From: Moorena bouillonii PNG
Lineage (GTDB): Bacteria > Cyanobacteriota > Cyanobacteriia > Cyanobacteriales > Coleofasciculaceae
NCBI RefSeq assembly: GCF_001942495.1
Contig: NZ_MKZS01000001.1
Coordinates: forward strand, 3,573,656-3,637,655
DNA: 64,000 nt
Direction: 5' to 3'
The first letter of the stretch is position 1, and each line of letters starts with the position of its first letter. The notes under the pieces were generated by a model. That model was not told the origin of the DNA. It saw only the letters and a list, made by a program, of their open reading frames with translations, and did no database searches. The translations under genes and the position numbers were made by a program. Shown here in pieces: positions 17,401 to 27,690 of this stretch.

Positions 17401-18342
17401 ATGTCTACCACTCCCTCATCTTTTGAGTCATCAGACTCTGAGATGTTTCGACCAAACCGGCAGTTAAACAAGCGGGTAGAACTGGTAGTAAAAATAATTT
17501 TTGCTACCTTTGCCTTTGTTTCTGTCGCAACTACTATCGGCATTGTTCTAACCCTAATATTTGAAACAGTAGCATTTTTCCAAGAAGTATCACTCTGGAA
17601 ATTCCTGACTGATACAGCATGGACTCCCTTGTTTGCTAATCCCCAGTTTGGCATTTTTGTGCTGATTAGTGCCACCTTCCTGACCTCTGTAATCGCGCTG
17701 ATGGTGGCATTACCCTTAGGATTGCTGGCAGCTATCTGCTTGAGTGAATATGCATCTACTGGTGTCCGTCGCTGGCTCAAACCTGCCCTAGAAATATTAG
17801 CAGGGGTTCCTACGGTGGTATTTGGTTACTTCGCCCTGATGCTAGTGAGCCCTTTCTTAAAAACATTTATTCCCGGGTTACAAGGATTCAATGCCTTAAG
17901 CGCTGGGATTGTTTTAGGAATAGCCATTATTCCCATGGTAGCTTCCCTAAGTGAAGATGCGATCTATGCTGTACCCAACAGTTTAAGACAAGGTGCTTAT
18001 GCCTTGGGGGCAACTAAACGAGAAACCATCATCGGAGTAGTAATACCAGCAGCATTATCTGGAATTGTTGCTTCCTTTGTACTAGCGGTTTCCCGTGCTG
18101 TGGGTGAAACCATGATTGTTAGTATTGCTGCCGGTCAAAATCCCACCTTGGGACTGAATCCCCTAGTACCAGTGATGACCATGACAGCCTATATCGTTCA
18201 GGTCAGCTTAGGAGATACACCAGCAGGTTCCCTAGCCTACAAAACTATTTTTTCCGTAGGTATGACCCTATTCTTACTGACCTTAGCCCTAAATATCTTT
18301 AGCTTTTGGTTTGTCCGTCGCTTTCGGGAGAAATACGACTAA
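17401..18342 (+). CDS. pstC: Phosphate ABC transporter permease PstC
   Basis: 313 aa from ATG 17401 (an upstream in-frame ATG at 17359 would add an untypical pyrimidine-repeat-coded tail). Six membrane segments. The EAA permease loop is [28 protein letters not shown] in about 200-230, whose core [13 protein letters not shown] is the contact with PstB. It forms the membrane channel for phosphate with PstA. Its stop overlaps the pstA start (TAATG), so the two are translationally coupled. Confidence 0.95.
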   Translation: MSTTPSSFESSDSEMFRPNRQLNKRVELVVKIIFATFAFVSVATTIGIVLTLIFETVAFFQEVSLWKFLTDTAWTPLFANPQFGIFVLISATFLTSVIALMVALPLGLLAAICLSEYASTGVRRWLKPALEILAGVPTVVFGYFALMLVSPFLKTFIPGLQGFNALSAGIVLGIAIIPMVASLSEDAIYAVPNSLRQGAYALGATKRETIIGVVIPAALSGIVASFVLAVSRAVGETMIVSIAAGQNPTLGLNPLVPVMTMTAYIVQVSLGDTPAGSLAYKTIFSVGMTLFLLTLALNIFSFWFVRRFREKYD

Positions 18343-19250
18343 TGGCACAAGACCTAAAACCTCTAGGAGAGGATTCGGCAGGTTACTTCAACCTGGCGCT
18401 ACCCAAGCGCTACAACTTTGATAAAATCTTCGCCTTTGCGGCCTGGGTTGCCATCTTTTTTGGGTTATTCATACTGGCAGTATTGCTGATTGAAGTTTTT
18501 AAGGATGGTCTGCCCCGGCTCGATTGGCAATTTATCAGCAGTCCTCCCTCCCGTAAACCAGACCAAGCTGGTATTTTTCCTCCTTTAATCGGTAGTGTGT
18601 GGCTGTTGGTGATAACAGCAATGGTCTCTTTTCCCTTGGGAGTAGGGGCGGGTATTTTCTTAGAAGAATATGCCACTGACAACCTGTTGACCCAGATTAT
18701 TGAAATCAACATCGCTAACCTAGCTGCTGTACCTTCAATTATTTACGGCTTATTGGGTTTACAAGTGTTTGTTCGGTGGTTGGCTCCCATTACTAATGGT
18801 AGGAGCATACTAACTGGTGCCCTAACCCTATCGTTGTTAATTCTGCCCATCATTATTGTTGCCACCCGTGAAAGTCTACGGGCAATTCCCAATAGTTTGC
18901 GTCAAGCGGGTTATGCCTTAGGAGCAACTCGCTGGCAAGTGATTCGAGAGCATATTTTTCCTCTCGCTTTACCTGGTATCCTGACAGGAACCATTTTGGC
19001 ACTGTCAAGAGCAATTGGGGAAACTGCTCCTTTGATTACTATTGGAGCCTTGAGCTTCATTACCAGGCCGCCCATGAACCCACAAGATCCATTTACTGCA
19101 CTGCCAATTCAAGTTTACAACTGGATCTCCCGTCCCCAAGAAGCCTTTCACACTAACGCAGCAGCGGGAATTGTGATGTTGATGGTAGTGCTGTTGGTCA
19201 TGAATGCCGGAGCAATTTTCCTGCGAAATAAATTCCAAAGCAATAGATAA
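18342..19250 (+). CDS. pstA: Phosphate ABC transporter permease PstA
   Basis: 302 aa. The ATG at 18342 shares its A with the pstC stop codon; an upstream frame start at 18306 lies inside pstC and is rejected. Six membrane segments; the EAA loop contains [20 protein letters not shown] (about 190-209). Second membrane subunit of the Pst importer. Confidence 0.95.
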   Translation: MAQDLKPLGEDSAGYFNLALPKRYNFDKIFAFAAWVAIFFGLFILAVLLIEVFKDGLPRLDWQFISSPPSRKPDQAGIFPPLIGSVWLLVITAMVSFPLGVGAGIFLEEYATDNLLTQIIEINIANLAAVPSIIYGLLGLQVFVRWLAPITNGRSILTGALTLSLLILPIIIVATRESLRAIPNSLRQAGYALGATRWQVIREHIFPLALPGILTGTILALSRAIGETAPLITIGALSFITRPPMNPQDPFTALPIQVYNWISRPQEAFHTNAAAGIVMLMVVLLVMNAGAIFLRNKFQSNR

Positions 19251-19347
19251 AAAGTCAATATACCCACTATTAAAATACAGATTCAAAGGGATGGAAAATT
19301 TTTCAGTTTTGATTTCAAAAGTTTACAATTCCACAGAAGATTTAAAT

Positions 19348-20178
19348 ATGAATTATAACCAAGTTATGGACTGCACAACTTCGTCTGTAGAAGTACAAGA
19401 TCCGGTTTTACGGGCTGAAAAGGTTTCCGTATACTATGGATCATTTTTAGCAGTCAAAGATGTCTATTTAGATATTCCCAAAAACCAAGTTACTGCCTTT
19501 ATCGGACCGTCCGGTTGTGGAAAAAGCACCTTGTTGCGGTGTTTTAATCGCTTAAACGACCTGATTCCGGGAGCACGGGTGACAGGTAGAATTACCTTCC
19601 ATGGCGAAAATCTTTATGATAAAAAGTTTGACAACAGCATTGAAGAAGTACGTCGCCGCATTGGGATGGTATTCCAAAAGCCAAACCCTTTTCCTAAATC
19701 CATTTATGAAAATATTGCCTTTGGAGCCCGGATTAATGGCTATCAAGGGGACATGGATGAATTAGTGGAGCGCAGTCTCCAACAAGCTGCCCTCTGGGAT
19801 GAAGTCAAAGATAAACTAAGACAGAGTGGTCTGTCTCTATCTGGTGGTCAACAACAGCGTTTGTGTATTGCTCGCGCCTTAGCCATTAAGCCAGAAGTGT
19901 TGTTGATGGATGAACCTTGCTCCGCTCTTGACCCCATCTCCACCCTGAAAGTGGAAGAACTAATGCACGAGCTGAAAGAAAAATACACCATTGTTATCGT
20001 TACCCACAACATGCAACAAGCTACCCGAGTAGCAGACATGACAGCTTTCTATAACGCTAGGGCAACGGAAACAGGTGGCAAACAAGGCTATTTAGTAGAG
20101 TTCAATAGAACTGAAGTCATCTTCCAAAATCCTCAGCAGGAAGCAACCAGGGACTATGTTAGTGGGCGTTTCGGCTAA
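19348..20178 (+). CDS. pstB: Phosphate ABC transporter ATPase PstB
   Basis: 276 aa. Walker [15 protein letters not shown], signature [15 protein letters not shown], Walker [14 protein letters not shown]-loop [13 protein letters not shown]. The PstB-typical segment [18 protein letters not shown] is present. Start chosen at 19348 (AGAAG 8 nt upstream); earlier in-frame ATGs at 19204 and 19291 overlap or crowd pstA and add no conserved residues. It hydrolyses ATP for phosphate import and, in many bacteria, also takes part in signalling to PhoR; no phoU follows here. Confidence 0.95.
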   Translation: MNYNQVMDCTTSSVEVQDPVLRAEKVSVYYGSFLAVKDVYLDIPKNQVTAFIGPSGCGKSTLLRCFNRLNDLIPGARVTGRITFHGENLYDKKFDNSIEEVRRRIGMVFQKPNPFPKSIYENIAFGARINGYQGDMDELVERSLQQAALWDEVKDKLRQSGLSLSGGQQQRLCIARALAIKPEVLLMDEPCSALDPISTLKVEELMHELKEKYTIVIVTHNMQQATRVADMTAFYNARATETGGKQGYLVEFNRTEVIFQNPQQEATRDYVSGRFG

Positions 20179-20261
20179 ATCCCCCTAACATTTTGCCCTA
20201 ACATCCAACGAAACCTTGGGTTTTAAACCCAACTCATCGGAGATTTGAGATGAGACTACAC

Positions 20262-20295
20262 ATCCCATGGCAACAGGCCCGTGGGATTTTTTTTT
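20262..20295 (+). terminator. Terminator of the pst operon
   Basis: ATCCCA / TGGGAT stem with a 14-nt loop (20262-20287) followed by a run of T (to 20295). Between pstB and psb27. Confidence 0.6.
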
Positions 20296-20371
20296 CTGAT
20301 GGCGATGATCCCCCCAGTACCAATTCAAGATAGGATCAAATCTGATTATAAAATTGGATTTGTTGTCAATC

Positions 20372-20776
20372 ATGCGAATAAAGCGCTACTTATCAGGTTT
20401 TATTGCCCTGGTACTGGTTATGGTTATCGGTTTAACTGGTTGTGCCTCAAGTGGTACAGGCTTAACAGGAGATTACCGTCAGGATACATTAATTGCTCTA
20501 CAAGAATTAAGACAAGCCCTTGAATTACCAGAAGATTCACCAGATAAGACGGCAATTCGTGAAAAAGCAACTCTACTGATGAATGACTATGCTTCGCGCT
20601 ACCGCAGAGATAGATCTGTGTCTACCCTTAATTCCTTCACTACCATGCGAACTGCTGTCAATTCCTTGGCTGGTTACTACAGTTCCTATCCCAATCGCCC
20701 TTTACCGAAAAAGGTGAAGGATCGTCTAGAGCAGGAATTTTCCCAAGTAGAGCGTTCTCTCAAACGGGGCGCTTAA
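20372..20776 (+). CDS. psb27: Photosystem II assembly lipoprotein Psb27
   Basis: 134 aa from ATG 20372. Lipoprotein signal peptide with lipobox IGLTGC. The mature four-helix bundle starts TGDYRQDTLIALQELRQALE and contains MNDYASRYRRD, AVNSLAGYYSSYPNRPLPKK and EFSQVERSL, all typical of Psb27. It binds the lumenal side of CP43 in unassembled or damaged photosystem II and is released before the oxygen-evolving cluster is complete. Upstream ATG at 20354 is less likely because the canonical N-terminus is MxxKRYLS. A hairpin follows the stop. Confidence 0.95.
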   Translation: MRIKRYLSGFIALVLVMVIGLTGCASSGTGLTGDYRQDTLIALQELRQALELPEDSPDKTAIREKATLLMNDYASRYRRDRSVSTLNSFTTMRTAVNSLAGYYSSYPNRPLPKKVKDRLEQEFSQVERSLKRGA

Positions 20777-20786
20777 GCTGTCGATA

Positions 20787-20807
20787 CCTCGCCTATTGTA
20801 GGCGAGG
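20787..20807 (+). terminator. Hairpin after psb27
   Basis: Perfect 9-bp stem CCTCGCCTA / TAGGCGAGG with loop TTG, 11 bp after the stop. There is no T-run directly behind it, so it may act as a 3' RNA stabiliser instead of a terminator. Confidence 0.45.
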
Positions 20808-21513
20808 CATAACCTGGGTTAACAAAAAACTGGGAGTAGAAACCTGTCCTATCTTCAGGTTTCTTGAGAACATCCCACCCAAGGGAGGGGACGATTATGG
20901 GTGATCTAAAACTCTTGGCCAATTCTTTCCCTGCTCTTACCCTAACTCTCGTAATCAGTAAAAATTTTCCGGAACAGTAGGTAAGAGAGCTGAAAACAGT
21001 TAAAGATAATGCCAGCCGAAGCGCGGTTAGGGGTTAGAGAGATTATTATAGGGTTTATGGCTACTACTAGGGCTTTAGTTAGCTAATCATCGACAATAAT
21101 CAAAGTTGACAAATTTAGCGATGCAGCGCGGTCTTGGGAAGGCAGCGCGGTCTTGGGGGTCTCCCCCACTCGCGCTTTGCCGTGGTTTCCCCCACTCGCG
21201 CTTTGCATCAAGACAATGATATATGGATCAAATAAAACTATATAGATTTACTTATAGATTTACCTCTACCCCCTGCCTTGGTGTTTCCCTTTCTATCCCT
21301 AAACTATAGAATAACTAGCTAAAGTTAATTAAAAAATCATAGTTAAAAACCCCTGTTCAGTAACGGCGGGGATGAAAACGAGTTAGTGAATTGCTCACCC
21401 TCTCGTAGTATCCGTTTAGCATCCCTGATGCTGCACCTGGGGAAGATATCAAAGATATTGAAGCAATCGGGGATGAGTTAACTGGCTTTTGGCTAACTTT
21501 CTGTTCTTTTGTA
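20808..21513. other. Intergenic region with a repeated G/C hairpin
   Basis: About 700 bp without a gene. At 21120-21213 it holds GATGCAGCGCGGTCTTGGG and a second partial copy, ending ACTCGCGCTTTGCATCAAGAC, so that GATGCA and TGCATC close a long stem with GGGGG/CCCCC arms. A simpler copy is at 40146-40193. The rest is A/T-rich. The 77-aa minus-strand frame at 21357-21590 is a shadow. Confidence 0.45.
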
Positions 21514-23007
21514 GTGTTTCTAGGAATGTATAACAGTTTTGGTAAACGGAGGCAAGACCGGCAAGGTCTACATCGTAGCTTGATTGCCACCTTTGCAGTA
21601 GGAAGTAGTCTGTTGAGTCAGTGTTGGTTTGTACCAACCGCTGAGGCAAAAACAAAAGCTTATTGCCACTTTACTCAGGAAGCGATCGCTCAAAAAGAAA
21701 GCTTAAGAGTTAATTCGTTAAAGGACAACTCAGACTCTAAAATCAGCTACCAAACCATTATCCAGGAACACGCCAGTTTTTTACAGCAGTGTCGTTCCCA
21801 AACCTGGCCGCAAAATCAAGCAATTTGGGTGCGCTTATATCCCTGTGATGCTCGTCCTGGAGCCCTTGAGGAAACCCTCGACCGTATTGTTAACCAAGGC
21901 TACAATCAGGTCTACGTTGAAGTATTTTACGATGGTCGCGTCCTGTTACCAAAGTCAGATAATCGTACTCCTTGGCCGTCAGTGATACAACAACCGGGGA
22001 CTGAGAACGTAGATTTATTAGCCCAAGCGATTCAAAAAGGTCGTGAGCGCGGTTTGCAGGTGTATGCCTGGATGTTTACGATGAATTTTGGTTATACCTA
22101 CGGTCATCGTGCCGAGCGGCAACAGATTCTTGCCCGCAATGGTCAAGGAGAAACGAGTTTGTCTGTAGTTAAGGATGGCTCTCAAGTATTTATCGACCCT
22201 TACAATCGACAAGCCCAGGTAGACTACTATGAAATGCTTAAGGGTGTATTAAAGCGACGCCCCGATGGGATTTTATTCGACTACATTCGCTATCCCCGTG
22301 GTTCAGGTTCCCAGTCTGTGGCCAGCAGTGTCAAGGATCTTTGGATTTACAGTGATGCAGCTAAGCAAGCCCTCTATCAACGGGCTGGTAACAATCAAGG
22401 TAAGGAGCTAATTCGGCGCTATCTGAGTAAGGGTTCCATTAGCGCTAAGGATATAAAAGCTGTCAAAAAGCTCTACCCTGATGAAAAAACTCCCCTCTGG
22501 CAAGGTCGCACTCCTTCAGCAAGAGAGAGTACTCGAACTATACAATGGCAGTTGTGGCAACTCAGTGTTGCTCACGCTGCCCAAGGGATATTAGACTTTC
22601 TTAAATTAGGCGAATTGGCAGCAGAGCGAGCTGGGGTACAAGCCGGTGCAGTGTTTTTCCCCGATGGCAACCAAGTTGTAGGTCGCATGGGTTATGATTC
22701 CAGACTACAGCCTTGGGAACATTTTCCCCGTTCCCTGGAATGGCATCCCATGTCTTATGGTGTTTGTGGTCACACCGGTTGTATTGCTAATTTAGTCAAA
22801 CGGGTGTTCAAGTGGGCCTCGTCGGAAACAGACGTAAAACCAGCATTAGCAGGAACTTGGGGAAGATCCATAAAAAATCGTCCTTCCCTAGAAAACCAGA
22901 TGCAGGCATTGCGCCGAGTGACACCACAAATCAACTCAGTCAGTCATTTTGCCTTCTCTTGGCAAAATCCAGAATTTGACCGCGAGCGAAAGTTTTGCAG
23001 ATTATAG
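21514..23007 (+). CDS. GHL10/DUF187-type glycoside hydrolase-like protein
   Basis: 497 aa. The N-terminal about 45 residues include a hydrophobic stretch (SLIATFAVGSSLLSQCWFVPTAEA) that looks like a signal peptide with an AEA cleavage site. The barrel domain carries IWVRLYPCDARPGALEETLDRI, NQVYVEVFYDGRVLLPKSD, GLQVYAWMFTMNFGY and RRPDGILFDYIRYPRGSG, the pattern of the family 10-like (GHL10) glycosidases whose acidic residues lie in FDYIRYP-type motifs. Substrate is unknown; a role outside the cytoplasm on cell-wall or sheath polysaccharide is an inference. An upstream start cannot be excluded. Confidence 0.8.
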   Translation: MFLGMYNSFGKRRQDRQGLHRSLIATFAVGSSLLSQCWFVPTAEAKTKAYCHFTQEAIAQKESLRVNSLKDNSDSKISYQTIIQEHASFLQQCRSQTWPQNQAIWVRLYPCDARPGALEETLDRIVNQGYNQVYVEVFYDGRVLLPKSDNRTPWPSVIQQPGTENVDLLAQAIQKGRERGLQVYAWMFTMNFGYTYGHRAERQQILARNGQGETSLSVVKDGSQVFIDPYNRQAQVDYYEMLKGVLKRRPDGILFDYIRYPRGSGSQSVASSVKDLWIYSDAAKQALYQRAGNNQGKELIRRYLSKGSISAKDIKAVKKLYPDEKTPLWQGRTPSARESTRTIQWQLWQLSVAHAAQGILDFLKLGELAAERAGVQAGAVFFPDGNQVVGRMGYDSRLQPWEHFPRSLEWHPMSYGVCGHTGCIANLVKRVFKWASSETDVKPALAGTWGRSIKNRPSLENQMQALRRVTPQINSVSHFAFSWQNPEFDRERKFCRL

Positions 23008-23045
23008 CAGTTCGACCTTGACTGAGGTACTTACGCCCTTGGAGT

Positions 23046-23088
23046 TTTAGGGAGTAGGGAGTAGGGAGTAGGGAGTAGGGAGTAGGTT
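23046..23088. repeat. Short heptamer array (GGGAGTA)n with conserved leader
   Basis: Five copies of GGGAGTA after TATAGCAGTTCGACC...GAGGTACTTACGCCCTTGG-type leader (23006-23045). Same family as 13855, 39946 and 46223. Confidence 0.9.
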
Positions 23089-23244
23089 TTTTAGATCAGG
23101 GTCAAACCCAACCCCAACCCCCTCATGAAGCTGCTGCATCGCTTCGACACACCCTACACCCCATACTCACGTCTTTGTTAAAAACCTACCCTTATCAGCC
23201 CCCTCGACCTCTGATTAAGATTGGCCTAATGGGGATAGTTCTGA

Positions 23245-23952
23245 TTAAGCAGTTACTAACTGGGGTTCAGGACGCTTGCTGTTACGAATACCGCTAATGG
23301 CCTCTGCGTAATCTGGTGCCTTGAATACAGCTGAGCCAGCCACAATCGCATTCGCTCCGGCTTCTAGCACTTGCCAGGTATTGTTGACTTTGAGTCCACC
23401 ATCCACTTCAATCCAAGGAGAAAGACCACGCTCATCACACATCTGACGCAGTTTGCGGATTTTTGGTACAACTTCTTTGATAAAGCTTTGACCACCAAAG
23501 CCAGGATTGACGCTCATAATCAGGATCAAGTCACAGACTTCTAGGACGTACTCAATTAAATCCAAGGATGAGGAGGGGTTAAGTACAACACCTGCTTGCT
23601 TACCCAATTCTTTAATCTGACAGAGAGTGCGGTGCAGATGGGGTGAAGCGTTGTGTTCAGCATGAACGGATATTAGATCAGCCCCTGCCTTAGCAAAGTC
23701 TGCCACATACTTTTCTGGTTCCACGATCATCAAGTGGACATCCAGTGGCTTTTGGGTAATCGGGCGAATGGCGCTAACAACTAGAGGACCAATGGTGATG
23801 TTAGGGACAAATCTACCATCCATGACATCAACATGAATCCAATCAGCGCCTGCGGCATCCACAGCCTTAATTTCTTCTCCCAGTCGGCTAAAATCAGCTG
23901 ACAGGATAGAAGGGGCAATAACAACTTGGTTTTGGGATAGGGTGTTGCTCAT
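23245..23952 (-). CDS. rpe: Ribulose-phosphate 3-epimerase
   Basis: 235 aa TIM barrel. Key segments: [36 protein letters not shown] (metal-binding His and catalytic Asp), [28 protein letters not shown] and WIEVDGGLK with the second catalytic Asp. It interconverts ribulose-5-phosphate and xylulose-5-phosphate in the Calvin cycle and pentose phosphate pathway. Normal length. The start is preceded by GGAGAACACC on the coding strand. Confidence 0.97.
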   Translation of the reverse strand: MSNTLSQNQVVIAPSILSADFSRLGEEIKAVDAAGADWIHVDVMDGRFVPNITIGPLVVSAIRPITQKPLDVHLMIVEPEKYVADFAKAGADLISVHAEHNASPHLHRTLCQIKELGKQAGVVLNPSSSLDLIEYVLEVCDLILIMSVNPGFGGQSFIKEVVPKIRKLRQMCDERGLSPWIEVDGGLKVNNTWQVLEAGANAIVAGSAVFKAPDYAEAISGIRNSKRPEPQLVTA

Positions 23953-24225
23953 GATTGGAGGTGTTCTCCTGGAAGCTTATTTTTTAGCATTTTAACAAAA
24001 TCTTTAGATTTTCCCTAACGAGTTGTTGTAATGCTGACCTACTTAGTGAGCACTGGTCAGGAGACCAGTGGGCTATAAATCAGCCCATAGCCACGGATGC
24101 TCACCCCTAGCAGGTCATTATGAAACTTTTGATAACATGGGCAAGAGTTAGTCAGTCTGTCATCTTATGCAGCTGCCTTGCTCAAACGATAGAATATCCT
24201 GCTTTAATAGAATTTTGGAGGAAAT

Positions 24226-24690
24226 ATGGCGTCAAATCCCCAAGCATCTGCATATACTCAGAGCAGCACCAATGAAACTACCCTTGAGGATGAAAAACAG
24301 CTGAAAGTAGACCTCAAAGTTGACAAACCTGGTGCTATAGCCAAACTCACTGCTCCTGAGCCAGGACTGACCCAACCGTGGCAAGAATGGTTGCAAACTC
24401 TTACAGAAATTTTGTCACAATTGCCGGAATATATCGGCGGATTTGTTAGCAATTACCAAAAACCCTTGCTTACCATTGGTCTTTTGCTGGCTGGGTTCAT
24501 TACTGTTAAGGTCACGTTGGCGGTGCTGGATGCAATTAACGATATTCCCCTGATGGCACCGTTGTTTGAATTAGTGGGTATTGGCTATACCATCTGGTTT
24601 GTAGCTCGTTATCTACTCAAAGTCGAAACACGCCAAGAATTATCAGGGGAGATTCAATCCCTTAAAGGTCAGTTTATAGCTAAAAAGTGA
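24226..24690 (+). CDS. CAAD-domain thylakoid membrane protein
   Basis: 154 aa. The N-terminal 55 residues are polar and acidic. The C-terminal part is the CAAD domain: an amphipathic helix (WQEWLQTLTEILSQLPEYIGGFVSNYQKP), two membrane segments (LLTIGLLLAGFITVKVTLAVL and PLFELVGIGYTIWFVARYLL) and a basic tail helix (RQELSGEIQSLKGQFIAKK). This domain was named from its fusion to aminoacyl-tRNA synthetases in cyanobacteria and is related to the CURT1 thylakoid-curvature proteins. GGAGGAAAT before the start is a good ribosome site. Followed by a strong hairpin terminator. Confidence 0.9.
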   Translation: MASNPQASAYTQSSTNETTLEDEKQLKVDLKVDKPGAIAKLTAPEPGLTQPWQEWLQTLTEILSQLPEYIGGFVSNYQKPLLTIGLLLAGFITVKVTLAVLDAINDIPLMAPLFELVGIGYTIWFVARYLLKVETRQELSGEIQSLKGQFIAKK

Positions 24691-24736
24691 TATCTAGTTT
24701 GGTGGCATTAGCCCTTGTCAGGTGAGGAGTATAAAA

Positions 24737-24780
24737 AATAGGGCATGGACAATTGTCTCAATTGCTTTCCATGCCCTATT
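24737..24780 (+). terminator. Hairpin terminator after the CAAD gene
   Basis: Perfect 12-bp stem AATAGGGCATGG (24737-24748) / CCATGCCCTATT (24769-24780) with a 20-nt loop. Confidence 0.6.
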
Positions 24781-24807
24781 CCAGTAAATTAGTTTGACTA
24801 AATTAGT

Positions 24808-25165
24808 TTGACACTCCCCGGCCTAAAGGCGCGAGGATTATTTAGAGGAGGTACCCTTTTGGGGCATTGCTCGTAACAACTACCAACATGGGGTTGATAG
24901 TCCACTTGGCGGTGCCAATTGCCTCTACTCTCTCCGACACAAATGTCATTGAGTCTACTTTTTTTTGAAGTACTTTGATTCGCTTTCCAAAAAGACTCTT
25001 GCGTGGCATTGGGCTGGAATTGGAGTCTTAGACCGAGTCCCCATTTCGAGTAACTACCATTTAACCAAGTCGTCCCACTGCTGGGAGTTTCACCCTTCCT
25101 TTTCGGGTCATTGCGTCTTCTGATATTATAGCATAAAGCCGTCCTAGAAGGACGGGGTTTCAGAC
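24808..25165 (-). mobile_element. Non-autonomous IS200/IS605-type remnant with end hairpins
   Basis: Both boundaries carry hairpins of the IS200/IS605 kind. On the minus strand the first is GAAACCCCGTCCTTC...GGACGGC (25138-25161). The last is CCTCGCGCCTTTAGGCCGGGG followed by AGTGTCAA (24808-24835), typical of a tnpB right end. The DNA between has a 123-aa minus-strand frame without TnpB motifs, so I take it as non-coding, internally deleted DNA (a PATE-like element) rather than a gene. The right-end segment may still give an omega-RNA-like transcript usable by TnpB made elsewhere. Confidence 0.45.
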
Positions 25166-25289
25166 CCATTTTTTTTGATGACAGTAAATTAGTGTTTTTT
25201 TGCTGTAGCTCCTTGTCGCTATACTAATTAATACCTATAACTTATTTATAAATAATTAGCGCGATTGATTGGATAATAAAATTCAAACC
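25166..25289. other. A/T-rich spacer
   Basis: No gene or clear signal seen between the IS remnant and the HetZ-like gene. Confidence 0.3.
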
Positions 25290-26480
25290 TCAACTTGCTG
25301 AAGCACTGCGCAGCGCTTGAGCTGCTAGATAGAGTTTGTTCCATTCACCCATAACCTGGTTAGTTCTCCAGTTAAGATCGTTAGCGATCGCTTCGAAGGT
25401 CTGACCAGCTTTGATCTTATCCAGCAACTGCTGTTGTTCAGGGGTAAGTTTCTGCTGATATTCTTGCCATTGCTTTGGGGTTAGTCCAAAACGGTGCTCA
25501 GTATAGGATGTTTCCAACCAAGTGGCTACTAAGTCTGGCTTACCTTTTACCCCATTGATGGAAAAGACACGAGTGGCATGGTAGCTAATTTTTTCCCGTA
25601 GACGATAGACTTTCTTGATCGGCCAATCTAGGCGACGAGCGATCGCCTCTTGAGATTGACCTTGCAAGTAAAGTCGCAGCCATTGGGCCGCCTCAGACCC
25701 TAAGTTTTTCTCTAAGTAAGCCTCAAATTCTTTAGATACGGAGATCCTTAGGCTTTGTTTCTCTTCCCAAGCCTGCTTATGTTGATAATTAGTAATGGCT
25801 TGGTTATCCAATAGACTCACTGGTGCATCGGCTTCCCCTTCCGGGTTGATTGACTCTGACACTAAACGTACCATGTCTCCTTCCGGCACATGGGTCATCC
25901 CGCCACGTTGAGACCGACGCAGAAAGTTGACAAATCGATAGATAATTAAGGGCTGGTTGCGAATCGGGCGCAGACAATACTCTTCAAGAGTAGTTAATAA
26001 TAAAGCATTGCGCAGCGGTTCTTCCTTGGTACATTTTCTAATCCAGGCAATTTGCTTTTGGATATAGCGATCGCTATTTAATAATTCCTGAATCACTTCT
26101 TGGAGAACATCCACCACAGCTCTTTGGCGATCGCGACTTAGGGATACCCAAGTGCGGATTTTATTGCGTAAGGTAACTAGACTAGCTAAGCGGGTGGTCA
26201 AATTGCGATAGGAACGTTCTGGTGGCACGCCCAAGTAACGCTGTCGCAAAATTCTGTAACGATACTCCATTGCTTGGACAGCGATTGCCAGTTGGCTCTG
26301 AGTGAGGGTGTCAAACCCCTCTTTATTTTCTCCAATTAACCACTGTACAATACTGGAGCTGGTGGCTGTATTTTGGTTTGGACAGTCACTCAACAAGCGT
26401 GACTGCCATTCTGTTTCGAGTTTGTCCGCCAACTTTGCCATGACATTGCACTCCTTGGATCCCTGTTTTAAAGTTTGCAT
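25290..26480 (-). CDS. HetZ-like regulatory protein (tentative)
   Basis: 396 aa, soluble, helical. Two segments look like sigma-region-4-type helix-turn-helices: GQSQEAIARRLDWPIKKVYRLREKI (about 276-300) and AGQTFEAIANDLNWRTNQVMGEWNKL (about 362-387). Overall length and the C-terminal arrangement resemble the HetZ-related proteins of filamentous cyanobacteria, DNA-binding factors linked in heterocyst formers to patterning. I recognise the family style, not an exact orthologue, and non-heterocystous species carry such genes too. Two starts are possible: ATG 26480 behind GGAGG (6 nt) and ATG 26438 behind AAGGAG. Confidence 0.6.
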   Translation of the reverse strand: MQTLKQGSKECNVMAKLADKLETEWQSRLLSDCPNQNTATSSSIVQWLIGENKEGFDTLTQSQLAIAVQAMEYRYRILRQRYLGVPPERSYRNLTTRLASLVTLRNKIRTWVSLSRDRQRAVVDVLQEVIQELLNSDRYIQKQIAWIRKCTKEEPLRNALLLTTLEEYCLRPIRNQPLIIYRFVNFLRRSQRGGMTHVPEGDMVRLVSESINPEGEADAPVSLLDNQAITNYQHKQAWEEKQSLRISVSKEFEAYLEKNLGSEAAQWLRLYLQGQSQEAIARRLDWPIKKVYRLREKISYHATRVFSINGVKGKPDLVATWLETSYTEHRFGLTPKQWQEYQQKLTPEQQQLLDKIKAGQTFEAIANDLNWRTNQVMGEWNKLYLAAQALRSASAS

Positions 26481-27314
26481 GACAACCCTCCCTGTTTCTA
26501 CTCACTCGAAGTGGGTAGTGACTGCTCTCTATTTGACCACTAATTCCTAGGTATTGGAAGTGATCAAACTCCCATAACTACGCTTACGAAAGTCACACCA
26601 GTAGGGTGATAGATAGCACGCCTGTCTGGAGATCTAGATCGTGTTTAGATGTGTTCTAGATCACAAGCCCTAAATAGACTTCTGGGACACCCAGCAAGTT
26701 TTACCTTCGTAAACATGGGATAGCACCACTACTATTTAGATATCACTGAGAATGATATGAATTATGCTGATAGCAGCCAATTGATATACCGTCACAGTAT
26801 TTTCACAAGTATTTATCAGGCTTTTAGTCATTTGGTGTTTAACTGAGTCGTCTACCCTGATAATCTAACCCTGATGATTTAGCTGAGTACACCCGATATC
26901 CCGGTAGCTCTTGACCTTAGGGATTACTAGTTAACATACCTTCTTGAATGAGAGGAAATGCTTATACCTAAAAATGAATATATCAGAAAACACCGATCCT
27001 ATCAGCTAACTTGATGCTGAAACAGGCACCCTAGCAATTTTACTCATGGAGTAATTACCGCTGTGCCTATGAATTTTATCCTCCAAGCTAGTCAATTGCT
27101 AATAGAAAAATCAGGAGTTCCCCATAGACAGTATATCCACCCAGACCTATCAAAGGTCTGTAATTCTGATATACCCGTTCGCCGTTGGCGGTTACCTATT
27201 GGCTAAAACCTTTATTTTTCCTTTGAGCTGGGTAAGTCCTGACTGTTTTGAGAAGGGAAACCTGATATCTTGATAAAGATACTTGTTTTGATCACTATAC
27301 TTGTTGAGTTAATC
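26481..27314. promoter_or_regulatory. Long divergent intergenic region
   Basis: 834 bp without a gene between the HetZ-like gene and the DUF2470 gene. It contains GATCTAGATC and GTTCTAGATCAC near 26632-26662 (imperfect inverted repeat) and CAGACCTATCAAAGGTCTG near 27141-27160 (7-bp stem). The length suggests complex promoters for the HetZ-like gene. No small gene with a ribosome site was found. Confidence 0.4.
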
Positions 27315-27611
27315 ATGTCTGACCCATTGTCTCCTGAGGTAAGCGATCGCATTTGTAAGCACATGAACGATGATCATGCTGATGCTGTGGCACTGTATGC
27401 TCAGACTTTCGGTAATTCGCCTGATACAGAAGAAGCAGAAATGGTTTCCATTGATCCTCAAGGCATGAATATAATCACAAAAGTCAAGGGGGAGTCTTCC
27501 ACTGTGCGCATTACGTTTGATCATGTACTTAAAGATTCTGAAGATGCTCACTACACCTTAATTGACATGATCAAACAAGCAAGGCAGTCAGTAAGCAACC
27601 TGAAGGGGTGA
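27315..27611 (+). CDS. DUF2470-domain protein (HugZ C-terminal-like)
   Basis: 98 aa from ATG 27315; the 15 extra residues of the longer frame are hydrophobic and lack a ribosome site. The sequence SPEVSDRICKHMNDDHADAVALYAQTF followed by strands AEMVSIDPQGMNIITK and STVRITFDHVLKDSEDAHYTLIDMIKQA is the DUF2470 domain, found alone or at the C-terminus of HugZ-type heme-binding/oxygenase proteins. A standalone form is common in cyanobacteria and plants; heme handling is a family-based guess. It converges on the Hsp20 gene with a shared hairpin between. Confidence 0.85.
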   Translation: MSDPLSPEVSDRICKHMNDDHADAVALYAQTFGNSPDTEEAEMVSIDPQGMNIITKVKGESSTVRITFDHVLKDSEDAHYTLIDMIKQARQSVSNLKG

Positions 27612-27644
27612 CAAGCACGCCTTGAAGCGCCTTGTTGTCACCCC
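27605..27644. terminator. Bidirectional hairpin between convergent genes
   Basis: GGGGTGACAA (27605-27614) pairs with TTGTCACCCC (27635-27644); an inner CAAG..CTTG pairing extends it. It overlaps the DUF2470 stop codon. Confidence 0.6.
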
Positions 27645-27690
27645 CTCAGGTCACTAACTTTCACTCCCAGAAAAGGTTGAAGATTCACGC

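Noticed and set aside
19204..19347. Longer pstB N-terminus
   Set aside because: Would overlap pstA and encode residues not typical of PstB.
21357..21655. Minus-strand frames before the glycosidase
   Set aside because: Overlap the signal-peptide region of the real gene and lack motifs.
24798..25169. 123-aa minus-strand gene
   Set aside because: Bounded by IS200/IS605-type hairpins and without TnpB or other motifs; more likely RNA/end sequence of a mobile element.
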